This document shows, piece by piece, positions 23,095 to 32,580 of a DNA stretch of 64,000 nucleotides (its first letter is position 1; each line of letters begins with the position of its first letter). The position numbers and the translations under genes are program-made. The notes beneath the pieces are model-generated. The model had not been told where the DNA came from and did not search any database. It saw nothing but the letters and a program-made list of their open reading frames with translations. The DNA is taken from the NCBI GenBank assembly GCA_002049455.2, contig KV918949.1:1-64000 (forward strand), written 5' to 3'. Source of the DNA: Porphyra umbilicalis. Lineage: Eukaryota; Rhodophyta; Bangiophyceae; Bangiales; Bangiaceae.

Positions 23095-26000
23095 GGCAGC
23101 GCGACCGAGAACCTGTGCATCGGCGGCAGCGCCAGTGAGTCCTCGTGCATGCACATCACCACCGCCGTCGGCGGCGGCGGGGCGACGCCCGTCTTGCTCA
23201 AGCACCCGACCACCGTCGGCGCCTCTGCCGTCTTGGCCATGTCCTTCACCACGAGTGTCGTGTCGATCTTGAGTCACCATACCAACGGCAGCACCACCAC
23301 GAGCGCGTGCGTGAACGGCAGCACGAGCGCGTCCTTGTGATTGCACTTGACTGCCGCCACCATTGTCGCGTCCGTCTTGTGCAACAACACCAACGAGAGC
23401 ACCACCACGAGCGCGGGCGTCAACGGCTGCACTAACGAGTCCCTGTGCCTCCACTCCATCACCGGAATCATGTTCGGGTCCCTCTTCAGCGACAACACCA
23501 ACCGCAGCACCGCCACGAGCGCGTGAATCAATGGCTGCATGATCAAGTCCGGGTACCTCCACTGCACACCCGCCATTCTTTTCGTGTAAACCTTGGGCAA
23601 CCACATCATCGGGAGCACTATCACAAGCACGTGCATCAACGCTTGCACCACCACGTCTCCTTGCATCCACTGCATCACCACCACAATTGCCACGACAATC
23701 TTGAGCAACCACACCAACTGAAGCACCAGCACGAGCACGTGAATGAACAGCTGCACCACCAAGTCTGAGAACCTCCACTGTAGCACCACCACCATCGTTG
23801 CGTCCATCTTGAGCAACCACATCATCGGCACCACGACCACGAGCGCGTGTACCAATGTGTGCACCACCAAGTCCGCGTACCGCCACTCCACCACCACCAC
23901 CATCGTCGGGTCCATCTTGAGCAACCACACCATCGGGAGTACCAGCACGAGCGCGTGCATCAACGCGTGCACGACCAAGTCCACGAACCGCCGCTGCACC
24001 ATCGCCACCATCGTCGCGTCCATCTTGAGCAACCACACCAACAAGAGCACCAGCACGAGCACGTGCATAAATGGCTGCACCACCAAGTCTGGGTTCCGCC
24101 TCTGCACCATCGCGACCATCGCCGCGTCCATCTTGAGCAACCACATCATCGGCAGCACGACCACGAGCGCATGCACCAACGCGTGCACAACAAAGTCCGC
24201 GTACTGCCGGTGCACCATCGCCACCATCGTCGCGTCCATCTTGACCAGCCACATCATCGGCAGCACGACCACGAGCGCGTGCATCAATATGTGCACCACC
24301 AAGTTCGCGTACCGCCACTCCACCTCCACCACCATCGTCGGGTTCATCTTGAGCAACCACACCATCGGGAGTGCCAGCACGAGCGCGTGCATCAACGCGT
24401 GCACGACCAAGTCCACGAACCGCCGCTGCACCATCGCCACCATCGTCGCGTCCATCTTGAGCAACCACACTTACAAGAGCACCAGCACGAGCACGTGCAT
24501 CGACGCGTGCACCTCCAAGTCCGCGTACCGACACTCCACCTCCGCCACTATCGTCGGGTTCATCGTGAGCAACCACATCATCGGCAGCACGACCACGAGC
24601 GCATGCACCAACGCGTGCACCACAGAGTCCGCGTACTGCCGCTGCACAATCGCCACCATCGTCGCGTCCATCTTGACCAGCCACATCATTGGCAGCACGA
24701 CCACGCGCGCGTGCATCAATATGTGCACCACCAAGTTCGCGTACCGCCACTCCACTTCCACAACCATCGTCGGGTACATCTTGAGCAATCACGTCATCGG
24801 CACCACCAGCACTAGCACATGCTTCAATGCGTACACCTCCAAGTCGGCGTACCGCCACTTCACCACCAGCACCATCGTCATGTCCATCTTGAGCAGCCCC
24901 ATCATCGGCACCACCAGCACGAGCGCGTGCATCGACGCGTGCACCTCCAAGTCCGCGTACCGCCGCTGCACCACAACCACCATCGTCGGGTCCATCTTGA
25001 TAAACCACACCATCGGGAGTACCAGCACGAGCGCGTGCATCAACGCGTGCACGACCATGTCCACGAACCGCCGCTGCACCATCGCCACCATCGTCGCGTC
25101 CATCTTGAGCAACCACACTTACAAGAGCACCAGCACGAGCACGTGCATCGACGCGTGCACCTCCAAGTCCGCGTACCGACACTCCACCTCCGCCACTATC
25201 GTCGGGTTCATCGTGAGCAACCACATCATCGGCAGCACGACCACGAGCGCATGCACCAACGCGTGCACCACAGAGTCCGCGTACTGCCGCTGCACAATCG
25301 CCACCATCGTCGCGTCCATCTTGACCAGCCACATCATTGGCAGCACGACCACGCGCGCGTGCATCAATATGTGCACCACCAAGTTCGCGTACCGCCACTC
25401 CACTTCCACAACCATCGTCGGGTACATCTTGAGCAATCACGTCATCGGCACCACCAGCACTAGCACATGCTTCAATGCGTACACCTCCAAGTCGGCGTAC
25501 CGCCACTTCACCACCAGCACCATCGTCATGTCCATCTTGAGCAGCCCCATCATCGGCACCACCAGCACGAGCGCGTGCATCGACGCGTGCACCTCCAAGT
25601 CCGCGTACCGCCGCTGCACCACAACCACCATCGTCGGGTCCATCTTGATAAACCACACCATCGGGAGTACCAGCACGAGCGCGTGCATCAACGCGTGCAC
25701 GACCGAGTCCACCAACCGCCGCTGCACCATCGCCACCATCGTCGCACCCATCTTGAGCAACGACACTAACGGGAGCACCAGCACGAGCGTGTGCATCGTT
25801 GTGTGCACCTGCAAGCCGTCGTACAGCCGCTGCACGACCACCACCATCGTCGCTTCTAGCCAAAGCAAACACGTCATCGGCACCACGACCACTAGCGCGT
25901 GCATCAGTGCGTGCACCTCCAAGTCCGCGTACCGCCGCTGCACTATCGCCACCATCGTCGCGTCCATCATGAGCAACCACAACAACGGGAGCACCAGCAC

Positions 26001-28380
26001 GAGCGCGTGCATTGACGCGTGCACCTTCAAGTCCGCGTACCGCCGCTGCACCACCACCACCATCGTCGGGTCCATCTTCAGAAAACACCTCATCGGCACC
26101 ACGATTACTAGCGCGTGCCTCAGTGCGTGCACCTCCAAGTCCGCATACCGACGCTGCACTATCGCCACCATCGTCGCGTCCATCTTGAGCAACCACAACA
26201 ACGGGAGCACCAGCACGAGCGCGTGCATCGACGCGTGCACCTCCAAGTCCGCGTAACGCAGCTGCACCACCACCACCTTCGTCGCGCCCATCTTGAGCAG
26301 CCACAACAACGGGAGCACCAGCACGAGCGCGTGCATCAACGCCTGCACCGAGGAGTCCCCGTGCCTCACCTGCATTACCGCCGCCATTGTCGCGTCCATC
26401 TTGAGCAACCGCACCACCGGCAGCAACAGAACCAGCGCGGGCATCAACGCCTGCACCACCCAGCGGTGCCTCCACTTCCCTGTGGCGCGTGCATCCACCA
26501 TTGTCGCGTAAATCATGATCGTGCACACTCACCACTGCGCCTTCAAGAGCGTGTGTAGCAGCAGTACCGCCACCAGGCCCCCGTGCGTCGTCGATGTCCC
26601 CACGAGGGACGTTTCTCGAACGCCGCTGAGGGGAACCTCCGAGCACGAGATGCGCATCAGTCCGACACCCGTTTTTGACGCCGTCAGCTGAGCCTCGTCC
26701 GTTGCGATTGTCGAGCCCACCACCGCCAATTCCGACACTGTCACCATCTTGACTGCGTCTCATTTCTCCACTGCTGTCGCCCTTGCGACTGCCGTTATGC
26801 GCACTGTTGTCACCGGAACCGTCTTCGTCATTCGTCAAGTCATTAGGCATGATGACCGTGCCCCCGCCGAACACAAGGCGGTCGAGTAACACTTTGGCCG
26901 CCCTGTAGACGATCAGGTAGTCATCAGTCACTGCGTCCTTCACGTCCTCTGCGTCGAGCGCGGAGAGAACGCGGAGGGCACCGTGCAATCCACCGCTGTC
27001 AGCCCGGTATAAAAGCCACAGCAGCATGCCATCCATGATGCGCTTAGACATGTCCTCGCCCTCTGCCAGAGACCCGATATCCGCTGTTGACAGCTGGAGC
27101 CGCCTTTCGGCGCGCGCCGGAAAGAAAAACAGCGGCACGACAGGTTCTACTGCTCCCGGCAGAGCGTTCAGGCCATCGCTTGCTCCAGACGCCATTGGCA
27201 AAGACGGCGCACCACGCGGCGTTGGCGGCGCAAAAGTTGCTACACTTGCGACCGACTGCGGGTCCCCATCGTGGCCGGTCGTGCGGCGGAGGCGCTTCGT
27301 AGGAGGCGGAAGTGGCCGCCCGGGCGGCAGCCGGCGCGTGCTCGACGCAGCCGTTGCATTGGCGGGGGGTGCACGAGGCAAGGCTCTAGCGTTCAGGATC
27401 GGAGCAGGAGGCATGGCGGCAGATGGGGCGGGCGACGGGGCTGGGCGGGAAGCAAGATGGAGGGAGCGCTTCACCCCCCCAAAGCACTGGCCCTTGCATG
27501 CGTGAGACGCCAGAGCCTGCCTCACAAGGAAGCTTGCGGCCGTAGTGTCGGCAGGACTCGGCGGACCACCGCCGTCGTTCTGCAATATCCTTACATCTGA
27601 AGCCATTAGCGAATCAATGGCCTCCACGTCGCCAGAGCCCCCACGGCACTGGCTCAGGATCTGCATCCGTTCGAGGCTCGGAAGACAGTCAGGTCCCGCG
27701 AGTTCAAAGGCCGAAAGAAGCATCCGCAGCTGCGAGGCTGTAAGCCCGCCCACTCGACCAGTCAAAACTCGCCGCCCATCGTTGATGATGGCGATCACTT
27801 CCGATGCAGACTGGGCCCGGTCGCCACCGGGTGCCGGCCCATACGACCGGGTGGGCCGGACAGCCGGCTGGCGATTGCGTGGCGTGGGCGTCGCGCCGAA
27901 CGCGCCGACCCGACCGCTGCCGCTCAGGCCTGGTGAGGGCTGATGTCCCCCGACAGCGGCTGAGGCACTGTCAGCAGCCGATTCGAGCCGCGATCCGCCA
28001 CCATCCCCGCGTAGAACCGCGTGTGAGCGCCCACCGAGTCGATTGGGGCCCGCGTCAATCCTGCCGCGGCCTCTCTCGCGACCGCCGCCGCGGCCTCGTA
28101 CACGGCCACGACCTGCCACGGGCGCAATTTCGCGACCGGTGCCGAGGGGAGCCAACGGGGCCGGTGCCGCAGTGTGCTCGGCCCGTCGCGCCACCGCAAC
28201 CGCACCTCGTTCGACCGCACGCGCCGCATTGACAGCCCGGGCGGCTTGCTCAGCCACCCGAGCAGCTTCAACAGTCATGGCCTCCGCCCGTTTCCGGGCG
28301 CGCGCCCCTTGACGACGCTGGTTGCGACTCAATTCGCCCGGGATAGGCCCAAGGGGCTCTGAGGCATCGTGCTCATCCAT
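22834..28380 (-). CDS. Giant repeat protein, N-terminal part of the JmjN-JmjC gene, 1848-residue ORF
   Basis: The ORF starts MDEHDASEPLGPIPGELSRN. Residues 10-75 are Ala/Arg-rich and probably helical (ARAVNAARAVERG). Residues 85-110 are an RG-rich patch (GRGRVRGRGGGRERGRGR), a possible RNA-binding stretch. A folded-looking part follows, with LTASQLRMLLSAFELAGPDC and later MLLWLLYRADSGGLHGALRV plus SALDAEDVKDAVTDDYL. From about residue 620 to 1735 it is an array of roughly thirty 36-residue units built on VVAQDGRDDGGDGAAAVRGL and GARVDARARAGAP. The ORF ends in the 62-residue repeats. No signal peptide or membrane segment is evident. The same motif idea (SALDAEDVKD / SSFDAEDIKV) appears before and after the repeat array. 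With the JmjC part it would be a chromatin-modifying protein with a long flexible spacer. Function of the repeats is unknown. Confidence 0.68.
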   Translation of the reverse strand: MDEHDASEPLGPIPGELSRNQRRQGARARKRAEAMTVEAARVAEQAARAVNAARAVERGAVAVARRAEHTAAPAPLAPLGTGREIAPVAGRGRVRGRGGGRERGRGRIDAGPNRLGGRSHAVLRGDGGGSRLESAADSASAAVGGHQPSPGLSGSGRVGAFGATPTPRNRQPAVRPTRSYGPAPGGDRAQSASEVIAIINDGRRVLTGRVGGLTASQLRMLLSAFELAGPDCLPSLERMQILSQCRGGSGDVEAIDSLMASDVRILQNDGGGPPSPADTTAASFLVRQALASHACKGQCFGGVKRSLHLASRPAPSPAPSAAMPPAPILNARALPRAPPANATAASSTRRLPPGRPLPPPTKRLRRTTGHDGDPQSVASVATFAPPTPRGAPSLPMASGASDGLNALPGAVEPVVPLFFFPARAERRLQLSTADIGSLAEGEDMSKRIMDGMLLWLLYRADSGGLHGALRVLSALDAEDVKDAVTDDYLIVYRAAKVLLDRLVFGGGTVIMPNDLTNDEDGSGDNSAHNGSRKGDSSGEMRRSQDGDSVGIGGGGLDNRNGRGSADGVKNGCRTDAHLVLGGSPQRRSRNVPRGDIDDARGPGGGTAATHALEGAVVSVHDHDLRDNGGCTRHREVEAPLGGAGVDARAGSVAAGGAVAQDGRDNGGGNAGEARGLLGAGVDARARAGAPVVVAAQDGRDEGGGGAAALRGLGGARVDARARAGAPVVVVAQDGRDDGGDSAASVCGLGGARTEARASNRGADEVFSEDGPDDGGGGAAAVRGLEGARVNARARAGAPVVVVAHDGRDDGGDSAAAVRGLGGARTDARASGRGADDVFALARSDDGGGRAAAVRRLAGAHNDAHARAGAPVSVVAQDGCDDGGDGAAAVGGLGRARVDARARAGTPDGVVYQDGPDDGGCGAAAVRGLGGARVDARARAGGADDGAAQDGHDDGAGGEVAVRRLGGVRIEACASAGGADDVIAQDVPDDGCGSGVAVRELGGAHIDARARGRAANDVAGQDGRDDGGDCAAAVRGLCGARVGACARGRAADDVVAHDEPDDSGGGGVSVRGLGGARVDARARAGALVSVVAQDGRDDGGDGAAAVRGHGRARVDARARAGTPDGVVYQDGPDDGGCGAAAVRGLGGARVDARARAGGADDGAAQDGHDDGAGGEVAVRRLGGVRIEACASAGGADDVIAQDVPDDGCGSGVAVRELGGAHIDARARGRAANDVAGQDGRDDGGDCAAAVRGLCGARVGACARGRAADDVVAHDEPDDSGGGGVSVRGLGGARVDARARAGALVSVVAQDGRDDGGDGAAAVRGLGRARVDARARAGTPDGVVAQDEPDDGGGGGVAVRELGGAHIDARARGRAADDVAGQDGRDDGGDGAPAVRGLCCARVGACARGRAADDVVAQDGRGDGRDGAEAEPRLGGAAIYARARAGALVGVVAQDGRDDGGDGAAAVRGLGRARVDARARAGTPDGVVAQDGPDDGGGGGVAVRGLGGAHIGTRARGRGADDVVAQDGRNDGGGATVEVLRLGGAAVHSRARAGASVGVVAQDCRGNCGGDAVDARRRGGASVDARACDSAPDDVVAQGLHEKNGGCAVEVPGLDHAAIDSRARGGAAVGVVAEEGPEHDSGDGVEAQGLVSAAVDARARGGALVGVVAQDGRDNGGGSQVQSQGRARAAVHARARGGAAVGMVTQDRHDTRGEGHGQDGRGADGGRVLEQDGRRPAAADGGGDVHARGLTGAAADAQVLGRAAVGMLPHVRRDDGGARRNPVEGPSTGVRGIAEGPWCGAAAGVGLLIDDPSLLCEALASLRDDQLFMLPHVRRDDGGARRNPVEGPST
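23180..26520 (-). repeat. 108-bp minisatellite, about 30 units
   Basis: TCCATCTTGAGCAACCAC recurs every 108 bp (for example 23803, 23911, 24019). One unit is 36 codons of the minus-strand ORF. Because the unit is a multiple of three and poor in stop triplets, other frames on both strands are also open for hundreds of codons. Confidence 0.93.
24430..25725 (-). repeat. 648-bp higher-order duplication of six 108-bp units
   Basis: The block 24430-25077 is followed by a nearly identical copy at 25078-25725. An identical 105-codon frame starts at both 24471 and 25119. The shift is exactly 648 bp, six units. The two copies are far more alike than neighbouring units, so the expansion is recent. Confidence 0.9.
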
Positions 28381-28399
28381 AGTCAGCTGTCACGAGGAC

Positions 28400-28870
28400 A
28401 GAGACGAACCGAAATTCTCAAAGAAGACCGCCCACCCGGCGTGTCGGCCACTCGTAAATGCCAGCGGTTGGCCCCAGATAGAGGGACACAGTCCGCGGTA
28501 CCACAACAGCGCGATCGCCCGCGTTGGCAATCGGCAACAGTTCCGCACGCACTCACCGGCGGGGTGGCGAGCGAAAATCGAACAGTCAAGCCGGCCCGCC
28601 TCGCGTGCCGGCGACGTGCACAGCCAGCGGTTGGCCCCAGAAAAGGGACACAGCCCGCGGCACCACCCAGTCCCACTCGCCCTAATGGGCGATTGTTAAC
28701 GGTCCCACAAGCACCCACCGGCGGGTTGACGAGAAAGCAAACACAGTGAAGACCGCCCACCTGGCGTGGCGGCCACACCAAAATACCAGCGGGTGGCCCC
28801 AACAAGGGGGACACAGCCCGCGGCTTCGCGGACACCCGATCACCCGTAGGGGCGGTCGGTCGCGGTCTGG
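28400..28870. repeat. About 163-bp tandem repeat, three diverged copies
   Basis: CCAGCGG(T/G)TGGCCCCA recurs at 28461, 28624 and 28786. Each copy also holds GGGACACAG(C/T)CCGCGG and an ACCGGCGGG motif. The array lies just upstream of the giant minus-strand ORF, so it may include its promoter. The period is not a multiple of three. Confidence 0.85.
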
Positions 28871-30287
28871 CCCGCACCCTCCGGCGGGGTAGCGGGCCTC
28901 TCTCCTCAAGGATGCGCCCAAAAAAAAAAAAAAAGGAGGAAAGGGGGGAGCGAGGGGCGCACTAACGAACGGGGATGGAGAAGGGGGAAAGAAAAACAAG
29001 CGAGGAGGGGATGGAGAAATGAGTCGTGGAGGAGAAGGAGTGGTGGTGCAGTCACGGTGACGGCACGAGTGCGACGGCGCTGGTCGGTGGCGGAGACTGG
29101 GCGTGGCGTTCCCTCGATGCAGTGCGTGCCACGTCTGTGCTCGCCAGAGGGTACTGTGCGTGCCGCGACCGGGCGTGGCAGTCCGTGGGGAGCGTGCCAC
29201 GACCTGGCGTGGCCCGGGCAGCCGCGCGGGTGTCTGAAACGCCGTTCTCGCCCCGTCTCACACCGGATACATGCGGTACCCCAATCTAGGCACGGCGTGG
29301 AGGGTGCGCCGTTCGATCTGAGATCGCCCGTCGGCCGCGGCCGGGTGAACCCGTCCCGCACCGGATACGTGCGGAACCCCGATCTGGGCGCGGCGTGGAG
29401 GGCGCGGCGTCCGATCTGAGATCACCCGTCGGCCGCGGCCCGGTGAATTGGAAGCTGTGCAATCTCCAACAGTATTGTAAGTCAGTGCACAAACAATTCC
29501 AGGCGTGAAATCAAGTACTGGTCATCGTCGACATCAGAAATGTACGACCTTAACGCATGCAGCACGTACGGGATCCTCGGCCTCGCCCGACCAACCCACT
29601 CGACTAGAGCATATGGGCTCCTTACACCAACGTGTGATTCTAATCTTCGTGATAAATACTACACGCAAGGGAAAATACGTACATTTATGGTCATGGCGAA
29701 CCGCATCTCCCGCCGCAGATCAGCAGCCTGCGTCGCCCTCGCGCTGTATCCGGCTTTTTCAAGATACCTGTGCCTGCTCAGGAGATCACCTGCGGATACC
29801 TGTGCCTGCTCAGGAGATCACCTGCGGTGCAGCTCCGTTCAGCGCCACCTGCATCTAACCGGTCCGCTGTGTGCGCTGTGTGCGTACGTCCTCTCTTGGA
29901 CAGATCTCAAACGTGTTGTCGTGGCACTCTCTTTCCTGCTCCTCAGAGTACTGCTCGTTGACTGGGGCCCTGTTTCGGTTGCACAAAGACCGACTTTCAT
30001 TGAGACTCTGTTGCGCTTGGGAAAAGACACACGTTGACTGATGCACTATCGCGGTTGCGGAGCCCACACCTGGACTGAGACGCCAGGACGCTTTTGCGAG
30101 GACAAACGTTGAACGAGACGGCGTCTTGCGCGTCGTATTGATGCCGAGTAGCAAGGCTGATGAAGCTCCTGATGCTCCGCCGCCATCCCCAGTTGTCAGT
30201 GGTGCCCTATTCGCTAGTGTTTGGACTGCACATGGAGTACGTTGACCACTAGACTCGATAGCTTTTGGCCCATGGTATGAAAGAGAG
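28871..30287. other. Spacer with small repeats
   Basis: No supported gene. A run of 14 A lies at about 28920-28934. An approximately 100-bp block is duplicated at 29250-29445 (CACCGGATAC...CCGTCGGCCGCGGCC). A short tandem duplication of TGTGCCTGCTCAGGAGATCA is found at 29768-29830. Confidence 0.5.
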
Positions 30288-31189
30288 GTGCTCCGCGATC
30301 ATCACTATCGTACCACGAATCGCACTGTGTCTAACCCGTACACATCGTCGTCGTACTCGTGTCTTGCTGTCGGCGTGTTGCATATTTTGCTGTACCAGGA
30401 TGACCTGAGTGTTCATTTTTCGCGATACGCACAGGCCATGTTAAGGAAGATTTCCCATGGGACTGTGAGCCCCGGAACGAATGGAAGCACCGCCGACTCG
30501 CCCGAACACAATTGCCTCTCATTTCTGGCCCCCCCTGGACAACTGGAAGGCCCCAATAGAGACTGTACTCGCCCTCTCCAAGCAGTTCTGACCAAAGCGG
30601 TTGAGAAGTATGCGAATCAGATTGACTACACCACAAGGGGCTGGTCGGGCCATCGACGTGCTGTGAAAGTGGCTCTGAAGAAGGGTCTTCGTACTCGCTG
30701 CAACAGGCGACGCACCTCTGCTCGGCTGCTCGCGTATCGCACATTGGGAGTTTACATGGACGATGACGTACAGGAGGCGTGCATGGAACGCGTGGTGCTT
30801 GCTGCGGACGTTTTGGGTGCCTCTGCCGCCGGCGCGCAAGCTGAGAATCCAGGCGTTGGTTACCGACTGAGACTGAAGGACGGCCACAACGAGTTGGTCC
30901 GCGCGCTTGACATGAACGGAGCGGCGGCGGCCATCATTGCTGAGCTTCTGTTTCTGGACGCCAGCGAAGTGTGGACCTCTGTGCGAGCAGCCGGAGCCGC
31001 CTGTCTGAAAAGCTACGTTGACATGGCAGAGTACCCCAAATCTTGCGACCAGAGAGCCACGAGGCTCGCAAGGGCGTTGTGCGGTGCATGCGGGATGAGT
31101 TGAAGGACCTCAAGGCTGGAGATGTTGATCTCTCAGACGAGGAACCTGACTTACTTACTCCTATCGGTCTGCTTGAAGCGAGTTTCATA
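30288..31189 (+). pseudogene. Unrecognised ORF, about 300 residues, one frame change
   Basis: The first frame runs 30288-31103. Its later half is protein-like: QAVLTKAVEKYANQIDYTTR, then basic KVALKKGLRTRCNRRRTSAR, then helical LVRALDMNGAAAAIIAELLF. Near 31060 the sense moves to another frame: EARKGVVRCMRDELKDLKAG, an acidic patch DVDLSDEEPDLL, and a stop at 31187-31189. The basic middle and acidic tail would suit a DNA-binding accessory protein such as a TnpA-type product, but I see no family motif. It lies between the giant gene and the repeat-rich right arm. The true start may be downstream of 30288. Confidence 0.45.
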
Positions 31190-32580
31190 TGATCCACCAC
31201 GCTGACACGGACGACTGCTCCATGCCGACGAAGGCGAACACGATCTGTGACCTGTTGTGGCTGACGTTTTCTTGGCCTCTGTGGTATCCAGAGTCGTCTG
31301 TTTCTCCCATTTTCTTGACCTATATTTCTTTTTGTCCATGCATGTCCGTTTTTTCCTCGTTTCTGTCGTTTCTCCATCATTTTTTCCGGCATAATCTGCC
31401 TTGTTTTTTCTGACATAATCTTCCTTGCTTTTTCTGACGAATGGTCTTAGAGAAGACATGAGCGTCATCATCATGGCACATCTGATGAACAAAAAGAACA
31501 ACTGTCGACAGGATCGTTCCAAGAGCAGTCCTCCCGATATTCCAGGCGGCAGATCTCCAGATAAAGCAGGAAGAAGTCTGATGAATAAAAATAGTATCTG
31601 TCGACAGGACCGTTCCGAAGGCTGTCCTGGTGACATTCCAGGCGGCAGATCTCCAGAAAAAGCAGGAAGCAGTCTGATGAATAAAATGTTAACTGTCGAC
31701 AGGACCGTTCCGAAGGCTGTCCTGTCGATATGCCAGGCGGCAGATCTCCAGAATAAGCAGGAAGCGATCGGATGAATAAAAATAGTCACTGTCGACAGGA
31801 CCGTTCCGAAGGCTGTCCTGCTGACATGCCAGGCGGCAGATCTCCGGATAGAGTATCAAGCGATCGGATGAAGAAAGATACTAACTGTCGACAGGATCGT
31901 CCCGCAGGCTGTCCTGCTGCTTTATCTGCAGGACTTATTCTCAGCTATCCCTGTGCTTTGTCTATCATGTCGGGCACCGACGTAGTTCTGACCTCATCCT
32001 GGGTATGCGCTTATCGCGTGACGACACTTTTATCTCTCGTCGAGGCTGTTGCCTGGCTCTGAAGACAGTCTGGAACCCGTCCGCGTACTCATTCTACGGG
32101 TACAGGATGGAGATCGGATCTTATTCGAACGCTAGACCAGTCGGTCCAACGCGCGCACGGATTTGTCTGTCGTTTGGTCCCGTGACCATGCCACGAGATA
32201 TGCTGCGGAACAGTCCTGGAAACAATCTGGAAAACAGTTCCTGGTCTGATCTCAGGACCATCCGCCATCCAAGACAAGTCTAATTGTCAGATCGGCCAAG
32301 GTAAGTTCCAAATACGAGCTGCAGGACGACTCGAGCGGATTGGAAAGATAATCTTCGCGATTGTTCGACATATTTTCAGGAATCTTCTGCAGGATAATCG
32401 GCAGAGTTGGATACGGTCGAATCGAAAAAACTCCTCCGTATTTATAATGAAAGAAAAGATCTCACTTTTTCTCGGGAATTTCATACCGCCACACAGTGGA
32501 TTCGACAACCGCTGTCTTGACGGGCCACCAAAACTGTCGTGATTAGATTTCCCTGGCCTTTAGGACAGGGTGCTCTCAAA
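31190..32580. other. Right arm of the putative tnp2-type element
   Basis: No gene. Motifs like those of the left arm recur: GACAGGATCG, GGAACAGTCCTGGAAAC, CTGATCTCAGGACCATCC. The 96-bp tandem array at its left part is listed separately. The outer end is AT-rich (about 32400-32470). No certain terminal repeat was found. Confidence 0.4.
31480..31925. repeat. About 96-bp tandem repeat, five copies
   Basis: CTGTCGACAGGA(C/T)CGT starts units at about 31502, 31598, 31693, 31789 and 31885. Each unit also holds GGCGGCAGATCTCC and TCTGATGAATAAA or a variant. Each GTCGAC lies in the short palindrome CTGTCGACAG. Confidence 0.92.

Noticed and set aside
23743..26256. Long plus-strand ORF of 837 codons, Ser/Thr-rich
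   Set aside because: It is the complement of the 108-bp array; a repeat of three-multiple length without stops stays open in several frames. The minus frame has a non-repetitive N-terminus and continues into JmjN/JmjC.
31480..31925. CRISPR-like array
   Set aside because: Units are about 96 bp, similar over their whole length, with no unique spacers; the DNA is eukaryotic.
5545..32510. TTCATACCGCC at 5545 and 32490 as ends of the 26-kb element
   Set aside because: Only about 11 bp, in the same orientation rather than inverted, and no target duplication is seen.
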